In this document: positions 18,656 to 28,617 of the stretch, piece by piece
How positions within the stretch are numbered: position 1 is the first letter of the stretch
Layout of the letters: each line of letters begins with the position of its first letter
Source: an uncultured Alphaproteobacteria bacterium
Lineage (GTDB): Bacteria > Pseudomonadota > Alphaproteobacteria > Thalassobaculales > Thalassobaculaceae
NCBI GenBank assembly: GCA_937776645.1
Contig: CALMRI010000045.1
Location: forward strand, 1 to 64,000
Length of the DNA: 64,000 bases
Direction: 5' to 3'
The notes under the pieces: model-generated
What the model saw: only the letters and a program-made list of their open reading frames with translations
Databases searched by the model: none
Told to the model about the DNA's origin: nothing
Program-made: the position numbers and the translations under genes

Positions 18656-20548
18656 CTAACGGCGACCGAACAGTCGTTCGATGTCCGGTAATTTCAATTC
18701 CACATACGTTGGACGGCCATGGTTGCACTGCCCGGAATGGGGCGTCACCTCCATCTCGCGGAGCAGGGCATTCATCTCATCGGCATTAAGCTGGCGTCCA
18801 GCGCGGACCGAGCCATGGCAAGCCAGGGTGCCGCAGATATGACCAAGCTTGTCCTCCAAGGCCAGGGCCTCTCCGATCTCCACCAGATCTTCGGCAAGGT
18901 CCCGCACCAAACCCTGGATATCGGCCTCCCCCATCAGAGCCGGCACTTCGCGGACCACCACGGCGCCAGGGCCGAAGGTTTCCAGCACCAGTCCCAACTG
19001 CTCAAACTCGCCAGCCCGTTCGGCGAGCCGGGTGACCGCGCCTTCCTCCAGCTCCACCACCTCGGGGATCAGCAGGATCTGGCGCTTGATGCCGTCCTCG
19101 GCGAGGGCTTTTTTCATCCGCTCATAGACTAACCGCTCATGCGCCGCGTGCTGATCCACAATGACAATGCCGTCCGCGGTCTGGGCGACTACGTAGGTCG
19201 CGTGCAGCTGCGCCCGGGCGGCGCCCATCGGGTGTGCCGAGGGCTTAGGCAGCGGGCCTAAATCCGACCCCCCGTCAGGGTTCCCCGCCGGTCGAGCCAG
19301 AGGCGTGCCGGCAATGCCAAGGTTGCTGCCGGCCTCTGGCGCTTGATAGGCGAAATTGGTCTCCGCCAGCCCCCGCGGTAACCGGCTTGGCATCGAGCCG
19401 CCTTGATAGCTCGGCCAGGACATACCGGATCGGTCCCCAGCGGAGCGCTCGAGGGCTCCCAGCGCCGCCGTCGAAACCGTCGAGGAGGCCCGATGTCCAG
19501 CTTCACTCAGCGCACGTTTCAAGGAGCCGACGATCAACCCGCGCACCAGACCAGGTTCGCGAAACCGCACCTCGGTCTTCGCCGGATGCACATTAACGTC
19601 GACGGCTTCCTCCGGCGCGTCCAGGAACAACACAACCATAGCGTGGCGGTCATGGGCGACAAAATCGGCATATGCGCCCCTAACCGCACCATAAAGCAGC
19701 TTGTCACGCACCGGCCGACTATTGACGAACAGGAATTGATGGCTGGAGGTGCGCCGGTTCATCGTCGGCAGCCCGATATAGCCGGTCAGCAGAAATCCGT
19801 CCCGCTCCGCCTCGATAGCCAGCGCGTTGTCCTCAAACTCCCGCCCAATTACTGCGCCAAGCCGTGACAGTCGGGCATCCAGAAGGTCGCCCTGCGCCGC
19901 GCCGAGGCGGACCGGCGTGCGGCTGCCGTCGCCGAGAGTAAAGCCTATATTCGGATGCGCCATCGCCAGCCGCTCAACCACTTCGACGGCGTGGCTGAAC
20001 TCGGTCCGCGGCGTTTTCAGGAACTTCAACCGCGCTGGGGTGGCGAAGAACAAATCACGGATCTCAACTTTTGTGCCGTGATTGATCGCCGCTGGCGAGG
20101 GGCCTTCGATGGTCCCGCCCTCGACCGAGATGGCCCAGGCATCCTCGGCGATAACGCCGTCGAAACTGGTGACCCGCGAGGTGAGGTTCATCCGGCTGAC
20201 CGAGCCGATCGAGGGCAAGGCCTCACCGCGAAAACCAAGGGTACGGATATGTCCGAGATCATCGCCCGGAAGCTTGGAGGTCGCATGGCGCTCGACGGCG
20301 AGGATCAGGTCGCTGGCGGACATTCCATGGCCGTTATCGATGACCGCGATTAGAGCCCGCCCGCCCTCGCGCATCAAGATATCGATCCGGTTGGCGCCGG
20401 CATCAATCGCGTTCTCTACCAATTCCTTCACCGCGCTAGCCGGTCGCTCGATCACCTCGCCAGCGGCGATCCGGTTAACCAGCCCCTCGGGAAGCCGGCG
20501 AATGCGAGGCGTCGCCGGATTGTCCAACCATTCGCGTTTCAGGGCCAT
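18656..20548 (-). CDS. mutL: DNA mismatch repair protein MutL
   Basis: A 630-residue GHKL ATPase that couples MutS mismatch recognition to strand incision and excision. ATPase motifs are visible: ELVENAIDAGA, DNGHGM and GFRGEAL in the first 120 residues, then a transducer domain and a variable linker around residues 340-430. The C-terminal dimerisation domain contains DQHAAHERLVYE, matching the DQHAxxExxxxE endonuclease motif, so this MutL should nick DNA itself, as expected where MutH is absent. The start MALKREW precedes the conserved PRIRRLPEGLVNRIAAGEV. It heads a leftward block that includes the M16 peptidases and lspA-ileS-ribF, in an order known in alphaproteobacteria. Confidence 0.96.
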   Translation of the reverse strand: MALKREWLDNPATPRIRRLPEGLVNRIAAGEVIERPASAVKELVENAIDAGANRIDILMREGGRALIAVIDNGHGMSASDLILAVERHATSKLPGDDLGHIRTLGFRGEALPSIGSVSRMNLTSRVTSFDGVIAEDAWAISVEGGTIEGPSPAAINHGTKVEIRDLFFATPARLKFLKTPRTEFSHAVEVVERLAMAHPNIGFTLGDGSRTPVRLGAAQGDLLDARLSRLGAVIGREFEDNALAIEAERDGFLLTGYIGLPTMNRRTSSHQFLFVNSRPVRDKLLYGAVRGAYADFVAHDRHAMVVLFLDAPEEAVDVNVHPAKTEVRFREPGLVRGLIVGSLKRALSEAGHRASSTVSTAALGALERSAGDRSGMSWPSYQGGSMPSRLPRGLAETNFAYQAPEAGSNLGIAGTPLARPAGNPDGGSDLGPLPKPSAHPMGAARAQLHATYVVAQTADGIVIVDQHAAHERLVYERMKKALAEDGIKRQILLIPEVVELEEGAVTRLAERAGEFEQLGLVLETFGPGAVVVREVPALMGEADIQGLVRDLAEDLVEIGEALALEDKLGHICGTLACHGSVRAGRQLNADEMNALLREMEVTPHSGQCNHGRPTYVELKLPDIERLFGRR

Positions 20549-20652
20549 TAGATGACTACATGTTGTGGTTAATTGGGACCTACACTCGAAATATAGGTGT
20601 AAGGGCCGGCGGAGTCGACCCCGTATCCCGGTTTATTTAAGAGCGCGAATTG

Positions 20653-22014
20653 CTACGATTCAGGGTCGGGCGCCGGTCTAGTCGCCACAAGGCCAGTTGG
20701 TTTTCCTACCACGGTGAAAGTAAGTTCATCAGCCCGGAACAATCGTTTGGCGACGCGCTTCAGGTCGCTCACGGTAATCGCCTCGATGATACCGCTTCGC
20801 CGTTCGATATAATCAATACCGAGATCCTCCCGCTGGATCGCGGCCAGCACACCGGCGATCGCACCTGAGTTGCTGAAACGCAGGGCATAGGACCCGTTGA
20901 CGTAGTCCTTGGCGTTCCGCACTTCCTCAGCCGTCGGTCCTTCGGCGCCAAACGTGGCCCAAATCTCTTTGATCAGACCAATTGACTCGGCTACCCGATC
21001 GTTCACCGTGGAAACCTCGCCGACAATCAGTCCAGCATGCTCAAGCGGTAGAGGATAGGTCGAAACACCATAGGTCAGGCCGCGCTTTTCTCGGAGTTCC
21101 TCGGTTAACCGGGAGCCGAAACCGCCGGATAAAATCTCGAACAACAGAGTCGCCGTATACCAGTCCGGGTCATCGCGCAGAATGCCGCGATGGCCAAAGA
21201 CCACCACGGATTGCGGTACTGGGCGTTCAACGATCATCGTCTCACCGCTGAACGCCAATCCAACATCAGGAACCGGCACGGCGCCGGAAGCCTTGGGCAG
21301 AGGAGCAAAAACCTGATCCAGGGCTTGCCCCAGGCGCTCCGCTGAAATATCCCCGACGACACCAATATAGAGTTTGTCCCGGGCGAAGGTCCGCTTGGCA
21401 AAGCCTTGCAGATCCGCGCTGGTGATAGTTGGCAGCGACACAACGGTCCCCCGGCGCGGCGCGCCGTAGGGATGATCGGGAAAAGCCGCTTTCCACCAGA
21501 CCCGCCCGGCGATCCGGTTCGGGTTTTCCTTACGGCTCCGCAACCCCGCCATCACCTGCCCGCGTACCCGCTCCAGCGGCGCGGCATCGAAGCGCGGCTC
21601 GTTAAGCGCTAGGCGCAGCAGGCGAAATGCCTCCTCGCTAGTTTCCGTCAGAGTACTGAGGGTGCCTGAGAACAAATCTGTGCTTGAATTGAAGGAAAGC
21701 GAGATCGAGTTATCCGCGAGCGCCTTCTGAAAGGCTGTAGAATCAAGTTCCCCTGCTCCTTCGTCCAACAGCCCGGACGCGAGATTGGCAAGCCCTGGCT
21801 TGCCCGCCGGATCGCCACTGGCGCCTCCCAAGAAGGTCGCGTGAATGGTGATGATGGGGTTTTTATGATCCTCGACCAGCCACGCTTTGATTCCGCTGGG
21901 GCTGGTCACCGGCGTGATCTCGAACGCGTTGGCAGTCGACGACCACAGCAACAGCGCGGCAAGCATGACGGCGAACCGGCACGGGTGGCGGGAGGCGCCC
22001 ATGACGGGGCTCAT
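20653..22014 (-). CDS. M16-family peptidase homologue lacking the zinc motif
   Basis: A 453-residue protein with a Sec signal peptide (residues about 13-30, LLLWSSTANA) and two M16 folds. The position of the zinc motif HxxEH is occupied by LANLASGLLDEGAG, so it should be catalytically inactive. It is the usual partner of an active M16 subunit, as in PqqF/PqqG-like and mitochondrial-processing-peptidase-like pairs. Its ATG overlaps the stop of the upstream catalytic gene (ATGA at 22011-22014), so translation is probably coupled and the two form a periplasmic heterodimer. Substrate is unknown. Confidence 0.9.
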   Translation of the reverse strand: MSPVMGASRHPCRFAVMLAALLLWSSTANAFEITPVTSPSGIKAWLVEDHKNPIITIHATFLGGASGDPAGKPGLANLASGLLDEGAGELDSTAFQKALADNSISLSFNSSTDLFSGTLSTLTETSEEAFRLLRLALNEPRFDAAPLERVRGQVMAGLRSRKENPNRIAGRVWWKAAFPDHPYGAPRRGTVVSLPTITSADLQGFAKRTFARDKLYIGVVGDISAERLGQALDQVFAPLPKASGAVPVPDVGLAFSGETMIVERPVPQSVVVFGHRGILRDDPDWYTATLLFEILSGGFGSRLTEELREKRGLTYGVSTYPLPLEHAGLIVGEVSTVNDRVAESIGLIKEIWATFGAEGPTAEEVRNAKDYVNGSYALRFSNSGAIAGVLAAIQREDLGIDYIERRSGIIEAITVSDLKRVAKRLFRADELTFTVVGKPTGLVATRPAPDPES

Positions 22015-23362
22015 TTCGCGACCTTCGGCAACAACGTACTGGTCACCGATTGGTCGATCTTGAAGGTTGCGCGGGCGGCCTTAATCACATCCTCGGAGGT
22101 AACCGCGGCGATCCGTTCGGGCCAAGATTCGATTTCTGCGATGCTCTGACCCGCGCTCAGCGCCGCGCCGATGATGCGCGCCGGTGCGGTAACGCTGTCG
22201 CGTGCGAAGATCGCCGAACGGGTCAACCGCTTTATCGCGGCGGCAAGCTCCGGAGCGGTCACGCCGGTCTCCAGGAGGGCGTTGATCTCAGCGTCGATCG
22301 CCGCCTCGACATCTTCGACGGTCTGGCCCTGGGCCGGGCTGGCGTAAAATCCGAAAGTCGAGGGGCCGATGTCATCACCGCCATACCAGGAGCCGGCGGA
22401 AACGGCGACTTTTTGCGTCACGACCAGGGATCGATACAATCGGCTGGTGGTGCCACCGCCGAGGATCTCGGTCAACACGTCAAGGGCATTGACCTGAGCG
22501 GTCTCGCCGTGTCCGTGGCTAGGCGCCAGGTATCGGCGGCTGACCTGGGCCTGGCCAACCTGGGCACTGGTCATCGACAGGCGGCGCGGCGCGACCTGTG
22601 GCGGTTCTTCGACTCTGTTCCGTTTGGCAATCGGCCGCTTCGATATCGGGCCATAATATTTTCGGCGAACCCCCGGACCGTCTCGGCGGTGACGTCGCCG
22701 GCGACAACCACGATGGCGTTGTTCGGTGCGTACCAGCGCCGATAGAAGGTGATCGCGTCTTCCGGTGAAAGTTGCCGCATCTCATGGGCCCAGCCGATCA
22801 CTGGAATCCGATAAGGATAGGCGAGATACATTGCGGCATTGATCTGCTCGCGGAATTTCGCGGCATCGCTGTTGTCGGTGCGGGTGCGTCGTTCCTCGAG
22901 AATCACGTCGCGCTCGGAAAGTACATGCTTGGGGTCAAGCTTCAGGTTGACCATCCGATCGGCCTCAATCTCCATCACTGTGGCCAATTTCTCCGGGGCG
23001 ACGGTCTGATAATAGGCCGTGTAATCGTAACTGGTGAAGGCATTCTCGTTGCCGCCAATCTTGGCGATGATCTTGGAAGCCTCGCCCGGACCGAGAGTGT
23101 CGGTGCCTTTGAACATCAGATGTTCGAGAAAATGCGCAATGCCGGATTTCCCGCGCGGCTCGTCGGCCGAGCCTACCCGGTACCAAACCATATGGGTGAC
23201 CACCGGCGCTCGGTGATCGCTGACCACGACGACCTCTAGGCCGTTCTCCAATGTGAAATGCGCAGGATCAAAGACCCCGGCCTGAGCCGTCGGGATTAGA
23301 ACTAGCAACAGCGCCAACACGGCGGCATGGCGGAACAACGATCGCAGAAAAAATTTAGTCAC
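22011..23362 (-). CDS. M16-family zinc metallopeptidase, one-base frameshift in the middle
   Basis: The N-terminal part has a Sec signal peptide ([14 protein letters not shown]) and the inverse zinc motif HFLEH at residues 77-81, with a downstream ligand Glu in the [10 protein letters not shown] region. It reads out of frame after FAEN near 22659-22662, a TTTT run on the plus strand. Restoring one base gives FAE[14 protein letters not shown] and [14 protein letters not shown], joining the frame that continues to 22011. The corrected protein is about 450 residues, the normal length. It precedes its zinc-less partner, and their stop and start overlap. It probably degrades periplasmic peptides. 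Since only one base is missing in a homopolymer, a sequencing error is as likely as a real mutation. Confidence 0.88.
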
Positions 23363-23483
23363 GGGGCCTCCCGGGCGGACTGGGGCGCATTACCGGGTGA
23401 TATGGTGGCCATGCCGGCAATGACAATGCCCCCTGACACCATCGGGCTGGTTGCCGGGCCCTGAGTTGTCAGATGAAAATTTT

Positions 23484-24086
23484 CTAGAACAAACCATCGA
23501 GAAGACCACCACGCTTACGTTTGATCGTCGGGGTCTCGCCATCGGTGACCTGCTTACCGAGCGCGGCGTTTTCCTGCAGACGCTTTTTCTCGCTCTTAGC
23601 ATCGACGACGATGCCTTTCGCCGGCTTTTTCTTCCAAAATAGTATTTTGTCGATCAGAAATTCGTCGACGTAGACGAAGGCGGCAGTTTCCCGATTAACC
23701 AGCTCACGAATGCCGGGATTGGCTTTCCCAGTCCCGAGCAAGCGCCGGATCTCGCCATCGCCGGATGTCAGGGCCTGCGGCGATGCCACTGGGGTCGTGG
23801 CTGTGCGCCCGACAACCAGATCACGGGCGCCGTGGCGTTTGCGTGGTTCCTGTGGGCGTTCCGCGCCAGGTTTCGGCGGCCGCAGTTGAAAATTCGGCGG
23901 CACGCTGAGTGGCGCCCGGGCGACCACGGCGAATTCGTCCGGAGCCTGCTTGTCATAACCGAGCGCGTCGCGGACCTCGCCGCAACCGGACAACGCCGGG
24001 GTAAGCGCCAGGAGGCCGAGTAGAACCAACCGCGCGCGGATCCCGGTGAAGGGCTGGGCAGAGGGCCGGGCAGAAGGATGGCTCAC
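23484..24086 (-). CDS. DUF3035 lipoprotein, BamF-like outer-membrane assembly subunit
   Basis: A 200-residue lipoprotein. The signal peptide ends in a lipobox LSGC with the lipidated Cys35. After it comes the conserved DUF3035 block DEFAVVARAPLSVPPNF and LRPPKPG, then a basic C-terminus. In Caulobacter this family corresponds to BamF, an extra subunit of the outer-membrane beta-barrel assembly machine confined to alphaproteobacteria. It sits between the M16 pair and lspA, the lipoprotein signal peptidase that would mature it. The call as DUF3035 is firm; the BamF role is by family knowledge. Confidence 0.85.
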   Translation of the reverse strand: MSHPSARPSAQPFTGIRARLVLLGLLALTPALSGCGEVRDALGYDKQAPDEFAVVARAPLSVPPNFQLRPPKPGAERPQEPRKRHGARDLVVGRTATTPVASPQALTSGDGEIRRLLGTGKANPGIRELVNRETAAFVYVDEFLIDKILFWKKKPAKGIVVDAKSEKKRLQENAALGKQVTDGETPTIKRKRGGLLDGLF

Positions 24087-24138
24087 AAAACGTCTCCAGT
24101 TTCAAACAGGCTATCTGAGGAGCGTACACATCATATCA

Positions 24139-24612
24139 CTATTCGTCGCGCCGGCTGAAGCTGTCCAGCAGCAATAAACCGACGCCGATTGTAATGGCCG
24201 CATCCGCCACATTGAAGGTCGGCCAATGAAAGCCCACAGCATGCAGGTCGATGAAATCGACCACCGCTTGAAATCGCAGCCGATCGATCACGTTGCCGAC
24301 CGCACCGCCAATGACTAGGCCAAGTCCGGCCGCCAGCAATCGCGAGTGAACGCGGAGCAACCAGATGGTCAGTCCGAGCGACACAACGATCGCAAAGCCG
24401 GTCAGGATATAGGGCATCGCCTCGGAATGATTGGCGAGAAAACCGAAGCTGATGCCGGAGTTCCAAACTGCCACCAAATTGAAGAACGATGTGACCTCGA
24501 TCGTTCGGGGCGGGAAAAACCATCCATCAAGGGCCCAGACCTTGGTCGCTTGATCGACAACCGTGATACATGCCGCAAGACCAAGGCCGACGATGGGCGC
24601 TTTGGCGATCAT
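24139..24612 (-). CDS. lspA: Lipoprotein signal peptidase II
   Basis: A 157-residue inner-membrane aspartyl protease that removes signal peptides from prolipoproteins after lipid attachment. Four hydrophobic segments are visible, and the two catalytic aspartates are Asp110 in GNVIDR and Asp137 in FNVAD. VVDQATKVW near residue 18 is also conserved. It lies 20 bases downstream of ileS, the common ileS-lspA pairing, so the two are probably cotranscribed. The DUF3035 lipoprotein next to it is a likely substrate. Confidence 0.95.
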   Translation of the reverse strand: MIAKAPIVGLGLAACITVVDQATKVWALDGWFFPPRTIEVTSFFNLVAVWNSGISFGFLANHSEAMPYILTGFAIVVSLGLTIWLLRVHSRLLAAGLGLVIGGAVGNVIDRLRFQAVVDFIDLHAVGFHWPTFNVADAAITIGVGLLLLDSFSRRDE

Positions 24613-24632
24613 CGTCGGCCCAGTATCATCGG

Positions 24633-27440
24633 TTAGCCGGCGCCGGCGGTCGAGACCACCTCGGCGCAGCGCCCGCAGATCGGCTCGGCGGCGACGTCAA
24701 CTTCCGGCAACACTTTCCAGCAGCGTTCGCACTTCCCGCCCTCGGCCGGAGCTGGAACCACCGCGACATCCGCAACTTCTTCCAGATGAAAAGCCCCACT
24801 CGGCGCCGGCTCGGTGGTCAACACCGCGCCCGATGTGATGAAGATGTCGGCTGGGTCGAGGTCGCTGAAGGCAGCCAGTGCTGCGGCGGTGACATGCACG
24901 GTCGGCTTGGCCTGCAGAGAAGAGCCGATACGCTTTTCCGCCCGCTCTATTTCCAGCGCCCCGGTGACGACACGGCGGACGTCCCGAATTGTTGCCCATT
25001 TTTCCGCCAAGGGGTCGTCGCGCCATTCAGCCGGAATCTCGGGGAAAATCCGTAAATGCACCGAATTCTCCGGGTCTTGGGCGCGTTGCTGCCAGGCTTC
25101 CTCGGCGGTAAAGCACAGAATCGGTGCGAGCCAGGCGGTAAGGGTGTTGAACAGGGTGTCCAGCACCGTCCGCGCCGCGCGCCGGTGGTCCGAGGTGGCG
25201 GCGTCGCAATACAGCGTGTCCTTGCGGATATCGAAGTAAAACGCCGATAGATCGACAGCGCAGAAATTGTGAACCTGACTGAACAACAGATGGAAATCGT
25301 AATCTTCGATCCCTTTGCGCACCACCACATCAAGCTCGCTGATGCGGTGCAGAACCCAGCGCTCCAGCTCGGGCATTTGCGACGGATCAAGCCGTTCGCT
25401 TTCCTGGAAGCTGTCGAGATTGCCGATCAGATACCGCAGCGTATTGCGCAGCCGGCGATAGAGGTCGACTTGCCGTTTGAGGATCTCGGGGCCGATCCGT
25501 AGATCTTCGGAATAGTCGGAGCCGACGACCCAAAGCCGGAGGATATCGGCGCCGCTTTGGTCGATCACGTCCTGCGGAGCGGTCACATTGCCAAGCGACT
25601 TCGACATCTTACGGCCGCTCTCATCAAGCACGAAGCCATGGGTCAATACCGTCTCGAACGGCGCCCGACCTCTGGTGCCGCAGGATTCCAGCAGCGATGT
25701 GTGGAACCAGCCCCGATGCTGATCCGAGCCTTCAAGATAGAGCGAGGCCGGCCATTGCAGCTCCGGTCGGGCTTCCAAGACATAGCTATGGGTCGAACCG
25801 CTATCGAACCATACCTCGACGACGTCCTGGACTTGGTCGTAATCATTCGCGTCATGGTCGTCACCAAGGAAGCGGGCGGGATCACTGGAGAACCAGGCAT
25901 CCGCCCCCTCAACCTCGAAGATGTTCGCGATCCGGTCGATGACAGACTGATCGCGCAACGGTTCACCGGTGCGTTTGTTGACGTAAACCGGGATCGGCAC
26001 CCCCCAGGTGCGCTGGCGCGATACACACCAGTCCGGGCGCTGCTCGATCATCGCGCGCAGCCGATTGCGTCCCCGCGCCGGCACGAACCGCGTCGCGTCG
26101 ATCGCAGCCAAGGACTTGTCCCTGAGGGCGTTGCTATCCATCGAGATGAACCATTGCGGCGTGGTGCGAAAAATCAGCGGCGCCTTGGAACGCCAGGAAT
26201 GCGGATAGCTGTGCAGCAGACGCCCGACCGCAAGCAACCCGCCGGCTTCCTGGATAATCATGGCGATCTTGTAGTTGTCCTCCATGACATCCATGCCGGC
26301 GACCACTGGCATGTGATCATGGAATTTACCGGCATCGTCGACGGTGGAGACAATCTCCAACCCATGTTGCTGACCCAACACAAAGTCATCCAGGCCGGCG
26401 CCTGGCGAGATGTGAACGAAACCACTGCCTTGCTCCAGGGTGACAAAATCGGCGGGAAGCACCGGCACATCGAATTCATAGCCCTTGCCGCGTAACGGGT
26501 GCGCAGTGACGGTACCAGCAAGGTCGCTGCCCTTTACGCGGCCAACCTCTTTCATGGCGGTGATCTTGGCCACACCCTTGACGACATCGGCGAGTGCGGC
26601 AGCGACAACGATCTTCTCGCCGATCGTGGCGGTGCTCTTCTCGGCAATCTCGGTGACTTGGTAAACCGCGTAGGTAAATTCCTCGCCATAGGCGACGGCA
26701 CGGTTGCCCGGAATGGTCCAGGGCGTGGTCGTCCAGATGACGATCGACGCCCCTTCCAGGATCGGCTGCGAAGCCTTGATCACCGGAAAGCGGACATGGA
26801 TGGTGGTCGAGGTATGGTCGTGATACTCGACCTCGGCATCGGCCAACGCGGTCTTTTCCACCACCGACCAGAGCACCGGCTTGGCGCCCTTGTAGAGGCC
26901 ACCATTCATCAGGAACTTGCCGACTTCACGGGCAATCTGGGCTTCGGCGTCGAAGCTCATGGTCAGATAGGGGTTGTCCCAATTACCGGTGATGCCGAGC
27001 CGCTTGAACTCTTCGGTTTGAATTTTCACCCATTTGGCGGCGGAGTCCCGGCATTGCTTGCGGAACTCGTTGATCGGCACCGCGTCCTTGTCTTGGCCCT
27101 TGGCGCGGTATTCTTCCTCGATCTTCCACTCGATCGGCAGGCCGTGGCAATCCCAGCCGGGAACGTAATTCGCGTCCTTGCCGAGCATCTGTTGCGAGCG
27201 GTTAATCACGTCCTTCAGAATCTTGTTCAGGGCATGGCCCATGTGCAGATGGCCGTTCGCGTAGGGCGGGCCGTCATGCAGAATAAACTTCTCCTTGCCC
27301 CGGCGGCTTTCGCGCAGGCGGCCTTCAAGATCGATCTTTTCCCATTGCGCCAACATGTCCGGCTCCCGCTCGGGCAGGCGCGCGCGCATCGGGAAATCCG
27401 TCTTGGGCAAGAAAATCGTTGATTTATAGTCCACGGTCAT
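24633..27440 (-). CDS. ileS: Isoleucyl-tRNA synthetase
   Basis: A class I aminoacyl-tRNA synthetase of about 935 residues that charges tRNA-Ile. The ATP-binding motif HMGH is in PYANGHLHMGHALNK near residue 60, KMSKS is in GRKMSKSLGN, and an editing domain lies between them. The C-terminus has the zinc knuckle CERCWK ... CGRC. The start MTVDYKSTIFLPKT at 27440 is preferred to an ATG eleven codons upstream, whose extra residues are not conserved. It lies just downstream of ribF and upstream of lspA, in one apparent operon. Confidence 0.95.
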   Translation of the reverse strand: MTVDYKSTIFLPKTDFPMRARLPEREPDMLAQWEKIDLEGRLRESRRGKEKFILHDGPPYANGHLHMGHALNKILKDVINRSQQMLGKDANYVPGWDCHGLPIEWKIEEEYRAKGQDKDAVPINEFRKQCRDSAAKWVKIQTEEFKRLGITGNWDNPYLTMSFDAEAQIAREVGKFLMNGGLYKGAKPVLWSVVEKTALADAEVEYHDHTSTTIHVRFPVIKASQPILEGASIVIWTTTPWTIPGNRAVAYGEEFTYAVYQVTEIAEKSTATIGEKIVVAAALADVVKGVAKITAMKEVGRVKGSDLAGTVTAHPLRGKGYEFDVPVLPADFVTLEQGSGFVHISPGAGLDDFVLGQQHGLEIVSTVDDAGKFHDHMPVVAGMDVMEDNYKIAMIIQEAGGLLAVGRLLHSYPHSWRSKAPLIFRTTPQWFISMDSNALRDKSLAAIDATRFVPARGRNRLRAMIEQRPDWCVSRQRTWGVPIPVYVNKRTGEPLRDQSVIDRIANIFEVEGADAWFSSDPARFLGDDHDANDYDQVQDVVEVWFDSGSTHSYVLEARPELQWPASLYLEGSDQHRGWFHTSLLESCGTRGRAPFETVLTHGFVLDESGRKMSKSLGNVTAPQDVIDQSGADILRLWVVGSDYSEDLRIGPEILKRQVDLYRRLRNTLRYLIGNLDSFQESERLDPSQMPELERWVLHRISELDVVVRKGIEDYDFHLLFSQVHNFCAVDLSAFYFDIRKDTLYCDAATSDHRRAARTVLDTLFNTLTAWLAPILCFTAEEAWQQRAQDPENSVHLRIFPEIPAEWRDDPLAEKWATIRDVRRVVTGALEIERAEKRIGSSLQAKPTVHVTAAALAAFSDLDPADIFITSGAVLTTEPAPSGAFHLEEVADVAVVPAPAEGGKCERCWKVLPEVDVAAEPICGRCAEVVSTAGAG

Positions 27441-27469
27441 GCGTCCGCGCCCCAAACCGGGGCGGCCTT

Positions 27470-28404
27470 TCACTCGGAAAGAATGGCGCGCGCCCTTGTG
27501 GCATCGGCGGCGATTTGAGCCGTCAGCGCGTCGAGGCCGCTAAATCTCATCTCCGGGCGGATAAAGTCAATCACGCGTATCGTCAGACGCCTTGATTGTA
27601 GAGGTCGCGCTCGACGTCGAAAAGATGCGCCTCGAACAGGGCGCCCCGATCATTCACCGTCGGCCGACGACCGAAATTGGCAACACCCGGGAAGCCAATC
27701 CTCGTCGCCTTGACACGCACCTGAATCGCATAAACCCCATGCGCCGGCTGGACCAAATCAACGATCCGCAAGTTGCAGGTCGGAAAACCAATGGTTCGGC
27801 CCCGCTGGTCACCCTGCTCGACAGTCGCGCTGAAGCTCCAGGGTCGGCCAAGCAATTCCGCCGCGCCGCGCGGGTCGCCCTCGGCAATACACTGGCGCAC
27901 CCGGGTCGAGGAGTAGACCGCGCCATCGCTTTCCGCCACCGCCCCCATGCAGGTCACCCCGATGCCGGTGTCCTGGCCATGGCTCTCCAACATTTCGGGC
28001 GTACCGCGGCGGCGATGACCGAAAACAAAATCATAACCGCAGACCACATGCCGCAGTCCAAGCATCTCGACCAGGATACGGGGCACGAAATCCTCCGCCG
28101 AGAGCTGCGAGAATTCCTGATCGAAGGCAAGTTCGAACAACAATTCGACCCCGAAATCGCTGAGCGCCTCGGCTCGCGAGACACTGTCGGTCAGGCGAAA
28201 AGGGGCTGTGTCCTGCTGAAAAAGCATGCGCGGATGGGGCTCGAACGTAAGAACTGACAGCGGAACACCCAATTCGCGCGCGATACGACCGGCCTCTTGG
28301 ATCACGGATCGGTGGCCGAGATGGACGCCATCGAAATTGCCGAGCGCCGCGACCGTACCCCGATCTGCCGGGCCGATCGGATTGTTGCCGCTAATTATAC
28401 GCAT
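27470..28404 (-). CDS. ribF: Bifunctional riboflavin kinase / FAD synthetase, frameshifted near the C-terminus
   Basis: RibF phosphorylates riboflavin to FMN and adenylylates FMN to FAD. The N-terminal FAD-synthetase part shows GNFDGVHLGH near residue 27; the flavokinase part includes GRTIGFPTCN. The frame open from 28404 stops at 27583, right after DVERDLYNQ. With one base restored near 27585-27595, it continues as RLTIRVIDFIRPEMRF and DALTAQIAADATRARAIL, ending at 27470. The corrected length is 311 residues, the family norm. Loss of this tail would remove part of the flavokinase domain. Because ribF is normally essential and single copy, a sequence error is the simpler explanation. Confidence 0.9.
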
Positions 28405-28617
28405 TGCGGTGCATCCAAGTGTCGGTGGTGAGGGACCTTGAGCGACAAGCCTCGCCAGTTATCGAAACCGCGCGTTTATAACGGCGGCCCGTCGGGAGAA
28501 CAACCATGGACGGGAATTCTCCCTCTGTGCATTAATCCCGCACGCCGTGATTTTTTTCTCCAGTACCGACCCGTTTGGCTGAAACCGGCGCCAACCGTTA
28601 CCACCAGGAGATTAACC

